Shown here one piece after another: positions 27,861-36,584 of a stretch of DNA of 64,000 nucleotides. The notes below the pieces were generated by a model, which had not been told where the DNA came from, made no database searches, and saw only the letters and a list, made by a program, of their open reading frames with translations. The stretch is from Balneicella halophila (GTDB lineage: Bacteria; Bacteroidota; Bacteroidia; Bacteroidales; Balneicellaceae). Position numbers and translations under genes: made by a program. The stretch's first letter is position 1. Each line of letters opens with the position of its first letter. The stretch spans positions 186,001 to 250,000 of the forward strand of contig NZ_QENZ01000005.1 of the NCBI RefSeq assembly GCF_003096835.1, in the 5' to 3' direction.

Positions 27861-29639
27861 ATGAGTTTAGTTGACCCCAAAGACTTGTTGGCTGCAAGCG
27901 ATAGCTTGAATAAATTTGGAGGTATGGGTGGTGCCAAACTACTGATGTACTTTCTACGCCTTACCAAGCTTAATAAAATATATGACACTTTAGATGATTC
28001 TGATGGTTTAAAATTTATTGATTCCATTTTGGATTCTCTCCAGATAAATTTTACTATAGACGAGGATTATTTACAACGAATCCCTAAAGAAGGGCCCTTT
28101 ATCGTTGTTGCTAATCATCCTTTTGGAGGTGTTGATGGAATTATTTTACTGAAAGTTTTAGCAGAAGCCAGACCCGACACTAAAGTAATGGCAAATTTTT
28201 TATTGAAGAAAATTGAGCCTATTGCTGATTACATTATAGAAGTGAACCCCTTTGAAAATCGCCCTGATATTAAGAGTACTAAAGGGTTGAAAGAGGCTAT
28301 AAAACATTTAAATGATGGAGGTCCATTAGCGATATTTCCCGCCGGTGAGGTTTCTTCTTTCCAAAAAGGTTTTCGTATTTCTGACAGAAAATGGAGTAAT
28401 TCTATTCTTCGCTTTATTAAGAAAGCGAAGGTTCCGGTAGTTCCTATTTATTTTCATGGAAATAACAGTCTTACATTTTATATGCTAGGAAAAGTACACC
28501 CGGTGCTACGCACTATAAAATTACCATCTGAGCTGTTAAACAAGCAAAATAAAGAAATTAAACTATCCATTGGAAAACCTATATCTGTAAAAGAACAAGA
28601 TTACTTTTCGGATATAGAGCATTATGGACGCTACTTACGTGCCAACACATTTACTCTCTCTAACACACTAAAATTGAGGGATTTTTATGAGGATGAGACG
28701 AAATCTTTAGAAAAATCTGAACTTATTGATGCCATTGATCCTAAAATTCTCAGAGCAGAATTGGATGCTATCCCAGAAGAATTCAAACTCTACGAGATTA
28801 AAAATTACAGAATTTATTGTACTAATAGCAATATAATTCCTAATATTCTCAGAGAAATCGGTCGTTTACGAGAACTAACTTTTCGTGAGGTAGGTGAAGG
28901 TACTAACCAACCGATGGATTTAGATGAATATGATCTTTATTACCATCAGTTGTTTATCTATGATATTGAAGTCGACAAGATAGTCGGTGCTTATCGTATA
29001 GGGAAAGGCAAAGAAGTTATCCAACAATATGGTATTGAGGGCTTTTACCTTCACTCATTATTTAAGTTAAAGAAGCCCTTCCACCCTATTTTGGAAGAGT
29101 CCCTAGAGTTAGGTCGTTCATTTATTACACCAGATTATCAACGGAAAGCCTTACCCTTATTTTTATTATGGAAAGGTATCCTATACATGATGCTCAAAAA
29201 TCCTGAATACCGATACCTTATTGGTCCGGTCTCTATCAGTAATGACTATTCTGATTTGGCTAAAGAGATGATCATAAAGTTCATTATGAAACATCACTTT
29301 AATTATGAGCTTTCAAGATACGTGAAACCGAGACATAAGTTCAAATTCAAAACTAAAAATATTGATACTGAAATTATGCTTGAAATTGCACAAGAAGATA
29401 TTAATAAGTTAGACAAATATATTGGGAAGTTTGAAACAAAGGACGTTAGACTTCCGGTATTGTTGAAGAAATACATTTTCCTTAATGCAAAAATTTTAGG
29501 ATTTAATAGAGATCCCCTATTTAACAATTGTTTAGATGGATTTATCCTATTGGATATTTATGAAATTCCTGATAAAGTGATAAACTCCCTCACTGAAGAT
29601 TTGAATGAGGACACCTTAAAATCAAAATTGGAAAAATAG
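27861..29639 (+). CDS. OlsF-like bifunctional acyltransferase (aminolipid synthase)
   Basis: The 592-residue protein fuses two acyltransferases. Residues about 60-260 are a PlsC-type O-acyltransferase with VANHPFGGVDG (a His-x5-Asp version of the catalytic motif) and IFPAGEVSSF. Residues about 310-500 are an OlsB/hemolysin-like N-acyltransferase of the GNAT type with RELTFREVGEG, VGAYRIGKG, and LELGRSFITPDYQR. OlsF of Flavobacterium johnsoniae and Serratia has the same order and makes ornithine lipid; related Bacteroides enzymes make glycine lipids as two separate proteins. Which amino acid is used here cannot be read from sequence. The exporter gene overlaps its stop by one base. Confidence 0.85.
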   Translation: MSLVDPKDLLAASDSLNKFGGMGGAKLLMYFLRLTKLNKIYDTLDDSDGLKFIDSILDSLQINFTIDEDYLQRIPKEGPFIVVANHPFGGVDGIILLKVLAEARPDTKVMANFLLKKIEPIADYIIEVNPFENRPDIKSTKGLKEAIKHLNDGGPLAIFPAGEVSSFQKGFRISDRKWSNSILRFIKKAKVPVVPIYFHGNNSLTFYMLGKVHPVLRTIKLPSELLNKQNKEIKLSIGKPISVKEQDYFSDIEHYGRYLRANTFTLSNTLKLRDFYEDETKSLEKSELIDAIDPKILRAELDAIPEEFKLYEIKNYRIYCTNSNIIPNILREIGRLRELTFREVGEGTNQPMDLDEYDLYYHQLFIYDIEVDKIVGAYRIGKGKEVIQQYGIEGFYLHSLFKLKKPFHPILEESLELGRSFITPDYQRKALPLFLLWKGILYMMLKNPEYRYLIGPVSISNDYSDLAKEMIIKFIMKHHFNYELSRYVKPRHKFKFKTKNIDTEIMLEIAQEDINKLDKYIGKFETKDVRLPVLLKKYIFLNAKILGFNRDPLFNNCLDGFILLDIYEIPDKVINSLTEDLNEDTLKSKLEK

Positions 29640-30277
29640 TGGAGGTTTGGGTGAAAATAATCAAAGGTTTTGTAATAGGACTAATGGTTTCTATTCCCTT
29701 GGGTCCTATTGGTATAATCGTAATTCGTCGTACATTAAATAGAGGCTGGCTTTCGGGATTCTTCTCAGGTCTGGGTGCTGCAAGTGCAGATATCCTTTAC
29801 GCTATTATAGCAGCTACAGGTTTCGGGTTAATCCTAAATCTAGTCAACGAGCATATTCACAACTTACAGATTTTTACATTCTGCATTATTATAGGCATTG
29901 GCTATGTGATTTCAAGGAAAAGCGTAAGAAAATTGCGCCAAGAACGCTCAAAGTCTTCCAACCTGTTTTCAGATTTCATTTCTATATTTTTCCTGACACT
30001 TTCTAATCCATTGATTCTTGGAGTCTTTTTAGCTTTCTTCACAGGTGCCGCCAGCATGGAAGATGCCTCTATCCAAAACATAATATTAATTCTTTTTGGC
30101 GTATTTATAGGCGCTATATTCTGGTGGTTCAGCTTAACACTTTCAGTTAGCCTTTTTCGAAAAAAATTCCGTTTTCGTAATCTTTTTTGGATAAACAAAA
30201 TAACTGGCATTGTAATTTTAGTTTTTGGTATAGTAGGACTCCTTTACTCTATAGCGGAGCCTTGGTTGGTTAACTAG
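29639..30277 (+). CDS. LysE/RhtB-family transporter
   Basis: The 212-residue protein has about six membrane segments and the LysE-family opening GFVIGLMVSIPLGPIGIIVIRRTLNRG. LSNPLILGVFLAFFTG in the middle is typical of amino-acid exporters of this group. The best start is a GTG at 29639 that shares one base with the OlsF-like stop (TAGTG), indicating translational coupling. Pairing an amino-acid exporter with an aminolipid synthase is interesting, but the substrate is unknown. Confidence 0.85.
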   Translation: MEVWVKIIKGFVIGLMVSIPLGPIGIIVIRRTLNRGWLSGFFSGLGAASADILYAIIAATGFGLILNLVNEHIHNLQIFTFCIIIGIGYVISRKSVRKLRQERSKSSNLFSDFISIFFLTLSNPLILGVFLAFFTGAASMEDASIQNIILILFGVFIGAIFWWFSLTLSVSLFRKKFRFRNLFWINKITGIVILVFGIVGLLYSIAEPWLVN

Positions 30278-30296
30278 CAAATAAAACGTACCTTTG
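30266..30296 (+). promoter_or_regulatory. Putative promoter for the DUF4290 gene
   Basis: TTG at 30266-30268 and TACCTTTG at 30289-30296 are separated by 20 bases. The ATG is 42 bases downstream of the -7 box. It overlaps the last codons of the exporter gene. Confidence 0.55.
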
Positions 30297-30338
30297 CCCT
30301 ATCTAAAATGATTGTGACATCAAACGTAATATCAACAC

Positions 30339-30944
30339 ATGACAACAACTTATAATAGCAAAAAGAAACCATTAATATTTCCAGAGTATGGAAGACACAT
30401 TCAAAAAATGGTAGATTTTGCCGTAACTATAGAAGATGATGAAAAACGCAAAGAAACTGCGTACGCTATCGTAAATATTATGGGGCGTATGCATCCTAAT
30501 TTAAAGGACGTAGATGATTTTAATCATAAACTTTGGGATCACCTCATCATTATGTCAGACTATCAATTAAATGTAGAATCTCCTTATGGAAACCCTACCC
30601 CCTCCGACACTATAATCACTCCACGTCATATTGAATACAAAGATTCAGACATCAGATACAAGCAATACGGTCGCATTCTTTTCAAAATGATTGAAGAAGA
30701 GAAAAATTGTAAAACGGAAGAAGAGAAGCAGGCCTTAGCCCTTATCGTTGCAAATCATATCAAAAAATCATTAAGCATCTGGAATAGTGATAACGTTAGC
30801 GATGAGTTAGTTCTAGAAGCTATGGAGAAATTATCTAACTCTAGATTGACCTTGCCTAAGGATACCGAACTTGTTGAGATACGTTCTGCAAATTCGAACT
30901 CTAGCAACAATTCTAGACGTAAAGGAAGAAAAAAAGGTAGATAA
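30339..30944 (+). CDS. DUF4290 protein
   Basis: This 201-residue cytoplasmic protein matches the Bacteroidota-specific DUF4290 family: FPEYGRHIQKMVDFA, AIVNIMGRMHPNLKDVDDFNHKLWDHLIIMSDYQLNVESPYG and MIEEEKNCKTEEEKQAL. It is mainly helical and ends in a Ser/Asn stretch followed by a basic RRKGRKKGR tail that could bind nucleic acid or acidic surfaces. Function is unknown. It has its own promoter and lies upstream of the grpE-dnaJ heat-shock unit without an obvious link. Confidence 0.85.
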   Translation: MTTTYNSKKKPLIFPEYGRHIQKMVDFAVTIEDDEKRKETAYAIVNIMGRMHPNLKDVDDFNHKLWDHLIIMSDYQLNVESPYGNPTPSDTIITPRHIEYKDSDIRYKQYGRILFKMIEEEKNCKTEEEKQALALIVANHIKKSLSIWNSDNVSDELVLEAMEKLSNSRLTLPKDTELVEIRSANSNSSNNSRRKGRKKGR

Positions 30945-30978
30945 AATCCTGCCCATTTATCACTCATTTAATTTAAGC

Positions 30979-31018
30979 CTGCCAAACTGACACTAAAGTG
31001 CTATTGGCAGTAATTTTG
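30979..31018 (+). promoter_or_regulatory. Putative heat-shock promoter/operator of grpE-dnaJ
   Basis: TAATTTTG at 31011-31018 is a perfect TAnnTTTG -7 box. Where the -33 TTTG should be there is instead TGCCAAACTGACA (30980-30992), two TGnCA units 8 bases apart, and CTGCCAA/TTGGCAG forms an inverted repeat (30979-30985 and 31004-31010) up to the -7 box. No CIRCE element is present. A specialised sigma or repressor site is an inference. Confidence 0.45.
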
Positions 31019-31063
31019 TATGCACCATCAATACAAAATTGAACAATATTTTTGAAAAAAGAC

Positions 31064-31582
31064 ATGACAGATAAAAAGAAGAAAAAGAGTTCTGAGAAGG
31101 AGCCTAAGGTTGATGAGCTTCAGCTATTGGAAGAGAGAATAGCAGAACTGGAGAATGAGGTTGAAACACTCGAGGATAAAAATTTGCGACTTACTGCTGA
31201 GTTTGACAATTATAGAAAGCGTACGCTGAAAGAAAAAATGGAGTTGACGAAACATGCAGGAGAAAAAATATTGACAAATATTCTTCCGGTTATAGACAAC
31301 TTCGAGCGTGCTATGGATGTCATGCAAGATACTAAAGACATTGAAGCAGTTAAGGAAGGGATTGAACTCATTTATAGTAACTTTAAAGACTTTCTACGTC
31401 AAAATGGCGTGACTGAGATTGAAGTGCTTAACGAAGAGTTTGATACAGATGTGAGTGAGGCAATCACAAAAATACCAGCTCCATCGGAGGATATGAAGGG
31501 CAAAGTTATCGATTGTACAGAAAAGGGATATAAACTTAATGATAAAGTGATTCGCTACGCAAAGGTAGTAGTCGGAGAATAA
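31064..31582 (+). CDS. grpE: Nucleotide exchange factor GrpE
   Basis: GrpE releases ADP from DnaK. I take the ATG at 31064 (172 residues); an in-frame TTG at 31052 is less likely. After a Lys/Glu-rich N-terminus, residues about 18-60 form a long coiled coil with [19 protein letters not shown], the GrpE signature, followed by [17 protein letters not shown]. The beta-wing domain includes [15 protein letters not shown] and ends [18 protein letters not shown]. dnaJ starts 19 bases after the stop, so they are an operon. dnaK is not in the window. Confidence 0.96.
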   Translation: MTDKKKKKSSEKEPKVDELQLLEERIAELENEVETLEDKNLRLTAEFDNYRKRTLKEKMELTKHAGEKILTNILPVIDNFERAMDVMQDTKDIEAVKEGIELIYSNFKDFLRQNGVTEIEVLNEEFDTDVSEAITKIPAPSEDMKGKVIDCTEKGYKLNDKVIRYAKVVVGE

Positions 31583-31601
31583 AAAAAGAAAGAAAAAGTA
31601 T

Positions 31602-32747
31602 ATGGCGAAGCGAGATTATTATGAAGTATTAGGTGTAAGCAAATCAGCATCTCCTGAGGAAATAAAGAAAGCCTATCGAAAATTAGCACTAAAATATCAT
31701 CCAGATAAAAATCCGGACGATAAAGAGACAGAGGAGAAATTTAAAGAAGCAGCTGAAGCCTATGATGTATTAAGTTCACCAGAAAAAAAACAACGCTATG
31801 ATCAGTTTGGTCATGCAGGAATGGGTGGTGCCGGTAATTTTGGTGGTGCAGGAATGTCTATGGAAGATATTTTCTCACAATTTGGCGACCTTTTTGGAGG
31901 TGGTGGCGGTTTTTTTGGCGGTTTTGGAGGCGGACAACAACGCCAGCAAGTTAACAGAGGATCCAACTTGCGCCTCAAAGTAGAATTAACACTTGAAGAA
32001 ATTGCAAAAGGTGTTGAGAAAAAATTAAAAGTAAAGAAATATACTGCATGTAACTCTTGCCATGGAAATGGGGAGAAAAATGGAAATTCACATACCACTT
32101 GTTCTGAATGTAATGGCACAGGACAAGTCACTAGAATACAAAACACACTTCTCGGTCGAATGCAAACAACATCAAGTTGCCCCGTTTGTAATGGACAAGG
32201 TAAAGTGATAAAAGAAAGATGCCCTGACTGTAATGGTGAAGGAATTGTAAGAGGTGAAGAAGTTATTTCAGTAAAAATACCAGCTGGCGTTTACGAAGGC
32301 TTGCAGCTTTCAGTTTCAGGAAAAGGAAATGCAGCACGTCGTGGCGGTATCAATGGAGACTTGCTAGTGCTTATTAAGGAAAAAGAGCATCCTGACTTGA
32401 TGCGTGATGGCAATGATTTGCTTTATAACTTATTTATAAGCATCCCTGATGCTATATTAGGTGCATCTGCGGAGATACCTACTTTAGATGGTAAGGTAAA
32501 AGTCAGTATCGAAAAAGGAACCCAATCGGGTAAAATCCTTCGCTTGCGTAAAAAAGGCTTACCTAATATCGAGGGCTACGGAGTTGGCGATTTATTGATA
32601 AAAGTCAATGTATTTATCCCCAAAGACATCAGTAGTGAAGAGGAAAAAATTATGGAGAAATTAGAGAAATCTCCTAATTTTGATACTGCCCATGTAGAAC
32701 GTGAAAAGGGATTCTTTCAAAAGGTAAAAAGCTTTTTTTCAGAATAA
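31602..32747 (+). CDS. dnaJ: Chaperone DnaJ
   Basis: This is a full-length type I J-protein of 381 residues. The J domain (1-70) has the HPD tripeptide at residues 33-35. A Gly/Phe/Met-rich linker follows (about 75-120). The zinc-binding domain has four CxxCxGxG units: [24 protein letters not shown] and CPDCNGEG. The C-terminal substrate-binding domains are intact. It is translated from the grpE-dnaJ message and works with DnaK. Confidence 0.97.
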   Translation: MAKRDYYEVLGVSKSASPEEIKKAYRKLALKYHPDKNPDDKETEEKFKEAAEAYDVLSSPEKKQRYDQFGHAGMGGAGNFGGAGMSMEDIFSQFGDLFGGGGGFFGGFGGGQQRQQVNRGSNLRLKVELTLEEIAKGVEKKLKVKKYTACNSCHGNGEKNGNSHTTCSECNGTGQVTRIQNTLLGRMQTTSSCPVCNGQGKVIKERCPDCNGEGIVRGEEVISVKIPAGVYEGLQLSVSGKGNAARRGGINGDLLVLIKEKEHPDLMRDGNDLLYNLFISIPDAILGASAEIPTLDGKVKVSIEKGTQSGKILRLRKKGLPNIEGYGVGDLLIKVNVFIPKDISSEEEKIMEKLEKSPNFDTAHVEREKGFFQKVKSFFSE

Positions 32748-32803
32748 TTGGCATATTTTTTGGAAACATTGATTAAGAAAAAATGCAACTTTGTATTTTT
32801 CAT

Positions 32804-32811
32804 TATCTTTG
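32804..32811 (+). promoter_or_regulatory. Putative -7 box for gldJ (TATCTTTG)
   Basis: TATCTTTG matches TAnnTTTG 20 bases before the gldJ ATG. No well-spaced -33 TTG is visible. Confidence 0.45.
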
Positions 32812-32831
32812 TAGCAAAATAATAGTATTAT

Positions 32832-34361
32832 ATGAAGCAAATAATCTTTTACGGAATTTTCTTTACGTTTATCATTAGCTTAAGTTCCTGCAATAGCAAA
32901 TTGAATGTTTTTGGAGGGAAAAATAAAACGCATTCTTCAACTACAGGTTGGAAATACAATGATCCTGACAACGGGGGGTTTCAGTATTACAATGGATATC
33001 AGGCACAAATAGGACCAGGATTAGTGCATATTCCTGGGGGAACATTCGTTATGGGGCAAAACCAAAAAGACGTCATGGGCGATTGGAATAACATAAGAAG
33101 ACGAGTAACTGTTGCTTCTTTTTTTATGGATGAAACGGAAGTTCGAAATGTTGACTATCGCGAGTATCTATATTGGCTTTCACGTGTTCACGGTGGAGAT
33201 GATTCTATAACTCAAACGGCACTGCCAGATACCTTAGTTTGGCGCGATGAGCTAGCATATAATGAGCCACAAGTTCAAAATTATTTCAGACATACTGCTT
33301 TTTCTGAGTATCCTGTAGTTGGTGTTTCTTGGGAGCAAGCTAATGCCTATGCGAAGTGGCGTTCTGATCGTGTTAATGAAATTATGCTCATTAAAAATAG
33401 AGTAATTAAAGAAAATCCTGACCAGCAAGGTGCTGAAAATTTCAATACAGAAGCTTATTTAGCAGGACAATATGATGCAGAATTAGATAAAGGCTTAAGA
33501 GATTTAAGTTCTCAAGACGGAAAAGATATAAGACATGCGAATTGGTCTGATGGTATTATGTTACCAGACTATCGTCTTCCAACTGAAGCAGAATGGGAGT
33601 ATGCGGCATACGGTCTGTTAGGAAACACTGAAAAAGAAATTATTAAAGAAGGTCGTGTTTATCCTTGGACCGGAAAATGGGTGCGCAATGACGGTTCACG
33701 TAAAAGTGGAAACAAACGTAAAGATATGGGTAAAATGATGGCAAACTTTGCCAGAGGAAATGGTGATTACATGGGGCTGGCAGGCTCTCTCAATGACGGA
33801 GGAGATATTACTGTGCCTGTGAAGTCATTTTGGCCTAATGATTTTGGACTGTATAATACGGCAGGCAATGTTAATGAATGGGTTGCAGATGTATATCGTC
33901 CGATGAATCCCCTGGACGTCAGCGAATTTAACCCTTATCGTGGAAACGTTTTTAAAGTCAATGTAACTGATGAAAATGGTAATATCGTTGAAAAAGACAA
34001 ATACGGTAGAATAAAAAAACGCGTTCAAACAAAAGAGGAACTTAAAAACAGGAAGAACTACACCGTAGGTGATGCAAGAAATTACAAAGATGGTGACCCT
34101 GGCTCTAGAATAGATCAAGGTGACAGCACTTTAGATCCTATGTATAATAATGGTTCGGGTAATGAACTCATTGGGATCACCTCTATGATAAGTGATAAGT
34201 CAAGAGTTTATAAAGGCGGATCTTGGCGCGATAGGGCTTTTTGGCTCTCCCCCTCTACGCGTCGCTTCATGAATCAAGATATGGCACGTGATGATATTGG
34301 TTTCCGATGTGCAATGAGTCAAATTGGTTCTCCGGAGAATAAACCCAAGAAATGGAAATAA
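32832..34361 (+). CDS. gldJ: Gliding motility lipoprotein GldJ
   Basis: GldJ is an outer-membrane-associated lipoprotein needed for gliding and for stability of the type IX secretion ring. The 509-residue protein has a lipobox Cys20 (LSSC). TGWKYNDPDNGGFQYY followed by GPGLVHIPGGTFVMGQNQKDVMGDWNN separates it from the paralogue GldK. The rest is a formylglycine-generating-enzyme-like (SUMF1) fold: FFMDETEVRNVDYREYLYWL, YPVVGVSWEQANAYAKWRS, LPTEAEWEYAA, GNVNEWVADVY and GGSWRD followed later by GFRCAM. The family is not expected to be catalytic. murF follows after a terminator, an order I also recall from Flavobacterium. Confidence 0.88.
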   Translation: MKQIIFYGIFFTFIISLSSCNSKLNVFGGKNKTHSSTTGWKYNDPDNGGFQYYNGYQAQIGPGLVHIPGGTFVMGQNQKDVMGDWNNIRRRVTVASFFMDETEVRNVDYREYLYWLSRVHGGDDSITQTALPDTLVWRDELAYNEPQVQNYFRHTAFSEYPVVGVSWEQANAYAKWRSDRVNEIMLIKNRVIKENPDQQGAENFNTEAYLAGQYDAELDKGLRDLSSQDGKDIRHANWSDGIMLPDYRLPTEAEWEYAAYGLLGNTEKEIIKEGRVYPWTGKWVRNDGSRKSGNKRKDMGKMMANFARGNGDYMGLAGSLNDGGDITVPVKSFWPNDFGLYNTAGNVNEWVADVYRPMNPLDVSEFNPYRGNVFKVNVTDENGNIVEKDKYGRIKKRVQTKEELKNRKNYTVGDARNYKDGDPGSRIDQGDSTLDPMYNNGSGNELIGITSMISDKSRVYKGGSWRDRAFWLSPSTRRFMNQDMARDDIGFRCAMSQIGSPENKPKKWK

Positions 34362-34372
34362 TCTAAAGCTCA

Positions 34373-34399
34373 AAAGCCCTGTTGTTAAGGGCTTTTTTT
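34373..34399 (+). terminator. Rho-independent terminator after gldJ
   Basis: AAAGCCCT and AGGGCTTT form an 8-base stem with a 7-base loop followed by a T-run. It ends just 16 bases before the murF ATG. Confidence 0.85.
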
Positions 34400-34414
34400 A
34401 GTACAATATATTTT

Positions 34415-35695
34415 ATGGAAATTGCTAAATTACATCAACTTTTCTTACAACATCCCACAGTTTGCACCGACACAAGAAAAGCCAAAATAGGGAGCATTTT
34501 TTTTGCATTGAAAGGCGAAAATTTTGATGCAAATTATTTTGCCAAAGATGCAATAAAAAAAGGTTGTGAGTTAGCTGTAGTTGATGATCAATCAGCCGTA
34601 TTGTCCGAACAGTATATCCTTGTTGATGATGTCTTAGAAACATTACAAAATCTTGCTAATTTTCATCGTCAATATTGCAACACAAAAATTATAGGGATTA
34701 CTGGCACTAATGGCAAGACAACGACCAAAGAGCTTATAAAATCAGTATTGGAAACCACATATGATACCTTAGCAACAGAGGGTAATCTCAATAATCACAT
34801 CGGTGTGCCACTGACTTTGCTTCGCCTCACTCCTGCTACGGAAATTGCAGTCATTGAGATGGGTGCTAATCATAGGCATGAAATTGCAGAACTTTGTGCC
34901 ATAGCTGAACCTGATTATGGCATTATAACGAATGTTGGGAAAGGACATATTGAGGGATTTGGTTCGCTTGAAGGTGTCATCAAAACAAAGACTGAGCTGT
35001 ATGAAGCAGTCGAGAAAAAAAATGGAACGCTTTTCGTAAATGCAGATAATGAAATACTATCCGAAAAAGCGTCTGCAACTAAATGTCATCTTTATAGTTA
35101 TGGCAGTGAGCATGCACAAGTTACAGGCAAATTCATTGCAGCTTCACCTTTCCTAAACATGGAGATAGAAAACGTTGAACTACAGACTAAACTGCTGGGA
35201 GCTTACAATTTTGAAAATATATTAGCTGCTTTTGCCATTGGTAAATTCTTTGATGTTCCTAAGAATAAAAACTTAAATGCTTTAGCTAATTATGTCCCAA
35301 AAAATAACCGCTCACAACTTATAGAGACCAAATATAATACAATTCTATTAGATGCCTACAATGCGAATCCGACAAGTATGAAATTATCTATCTTAAATTT
35401 CATACAAACTGAATATCCTCATAAGATGCTCATTCTTGGTGATATGTTGGAATTGGGGCACTTGAGTGAAACAGCACACGAAGAAATCATCACTCTGATA
35501 AAAGATAAAGGATTAGCACCCAACACCTGGCTAGTTGGCACTCATTTTTTAAAGAGAAAAACAGATTCATTTTTATATTTTAACGATGCAGAACAAGTTA
35601 TCGACTATCTAAGCAAAAACCCTATAAGAGGGAACCAAATCTTAATAAAAGGTTCACGAGGAATAAAGTTAGAGACTTTAGTCAAAATGTTGTAA
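34415..35695 (+). CDS. murF: UDP-N-acetylmuramoyl-tripeptide:D-alanyl-D-alanine ligase MurF
   Basis: MurF adds D-Ala-D-Ala to the peptidoglycan precursor using ATP. I use the ATG at 34415 (426 residues); an upstream TTG would start inside the gldJ terminator. The N-terminal UDP-binding domain has TDTRKAKIGSIFFALKGENFDAN, the P-loop GITGTNGKTTTKE is at residues 94-106, NLNNHIGVPLTLL and IEMGANHRHEIAELC follow, and the C-terminal domain includes LDAYNANPTSM and LGDMLELG. The length fits a short MurF. Confidence 0.95.
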   Translation: MEIAKLHQLFLQHPTVCTDTRKAKIGSIFFALKGENFDANYFAKDAIKKGCELAVVDDQSAVLSEQYILVDDVLETLQNLANFHRQYCNTKIIGITGTNGKTTTKELIKSVLETTYDTLATEGNLNNHIGVPLTLLRLTPATEIAVIEMGANHRHEIAELCAIAEPDYGIITNVGKGHIEGFGSLEGVIKTKTELYEAVEKKNGTLFVNADNEILSEKASATKCHLYSYGSEHAQVTGKFIAASPFLNMEIENVELQTKLLGAYNFENILAAFAIGKFFDVPKNKNLNALANYVPKNNRSQLIETKYNTILLDAYNANPTSMKLSILNFIQTEYPHKMLILGDMLELGHLSETAHEEIITLIKDKGLAPNTWLVGTHFLKRKTDSFLYFNDAEQVIDYLSKNPIRGNQILIKGSRGIKLETLVKML

Positions 35696-35720
35696 ATTTA
35701 CCCAAATTAAAACCTAAAAT

Positions 35721-36200
35721 ATGAATTTGAGAATTGGACAAGGATATGATGTTCATAAACTTGCAGCAGGATATGAATTTTGGCTTGGGGGAATTTTAAT
35801 ACCTTACGAATTAGGCTCAGTTGGACATTCTGATGGTGATGTATTGATTCACGCCATTTGTGATGCCATATTAGGTGCAGCATGCTTAAGAGATATTGGA
35901 TACCACTTTCCTGACACTGACAATGCATATAAAAATATTGATAGTAAAATTCTACTTCAAGATACACTAGAATTGATTAAGAAAGAAGGATATTACATCA
36001 ACAATATTGATGCGACAGTCTGCTTACAAAAACCCAAGGTAAAAGATTATATTCCCAAAATGAGAGATGTACTTGCTGAGATATTAGAAATTGATAAAAA
36101 TACGCTTTCTATAAAAGCAACGACAACAGAACAACTTGGTTTCGTAGGTCGCAGAGAAGGCGTAGAAGCACACGCTGTTGTTCTTCTAATTAAGGAATAA
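35721..36200 (+). CDS. ispF: 2-C-methyl-D-erythritol 2,4-cyclodiphosphate synthase IspF
   Basis: IspF closes the cyclic diphosphate in the MEP isoprenoid pathway. The 159-residue length is standard. Zinc ligands are Asp10 and His12 in GYDVHKL and His44 in HSDGDVLIHA. DIGYHFPDTDNAYKNIDS and the C-terminal KATTTEQLGFVGRREGVEAHAVVLL are family signatures. It starts 25 bases after murF and is followed 17 bases later by the CoA-binding protein gene, suggesting a murF-ispF-CoA_binding-murQ run. Confidence 0.97.
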   Translation: MNLRIGQGYDVHKLAAGYEFWLGGILIPYELGSVGHSDGDVLIHAICDAILGAACLRDIGYHFPDTDNAYKNIDSKILLQDTLELIKKEGYYINNIDATVCLQKPKVKDYIPKMRDVLAEILEIDKNTLSIKATTTEQLGFVGRREGVEAHAVVLLIKE

Positions 36201-36217
36201 AAAATAGACAGAATTGC

Positions 36218-36577
36218 ATGAAAAAATCATTAGTTATAGGTGCTAGTACCAACCCTCAACGCTATGCATATCAATGCATTACTATGCTGAGAGATCATAA
36301 TATCGAAACAGTAGCGATAGGGTTACGAGAAGGAAATGTACAAGATGTAAAAATCACAACAGAAAAAGAAAAATTTGAAGATATCCATACCGTCAATATT
36401 TATCTTTCAGCCAAGAATTTGAAGGAATACGAAGACTATATCATTGACTTAAAACCCAAACGTGTACTGTTCCCACCGGGAACAGAAAATCCTGAGTTTG
36501 AAAATCGCTTGACTAAAGAAAAAATTTTGCATGAGAGAGCTTGTCCTCTAGTTATGCTATCCGTATCAACTTACTAA
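36218..36577 (+). CDS. CoA-binding domain protein (YccU-like)
   Basis: The 119-residue Rossmann-fold protein opens with KSLVIGASTNPQRYAYQCITMLRDH, where the Gly-Ala-Ser and Tyr positions match CoA_binding_2 proteins such as YccU. VNIYLSAKNLKEYEDYIIDLKPKRVLFPPGTENPEFE covers the second half of the fold. Such proteins bind CoA in crystal structures but their role is unknown. It sits between ispF and murQ on the same strand with gaps below 20 bases. Confidence 0.9.
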   Translation: MKKSLVIGASTNPQRYAYQCITMLRDHNIETVAIGLREGNVQDVKITTEKEKFEDIHTVNIYLSAKNLKEYEDYIIDLKPKRVLFPPGTENPEFENRLTKEKILHERACPLVMLSVSTY

Positions 36578-36584
36578 GCAAACT

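Noticed and set aside
31052-31063. TTG start four codons upstream for GrpE
   Set aside because: The ATG at 31064 is stronger and no family conservation precedes it.
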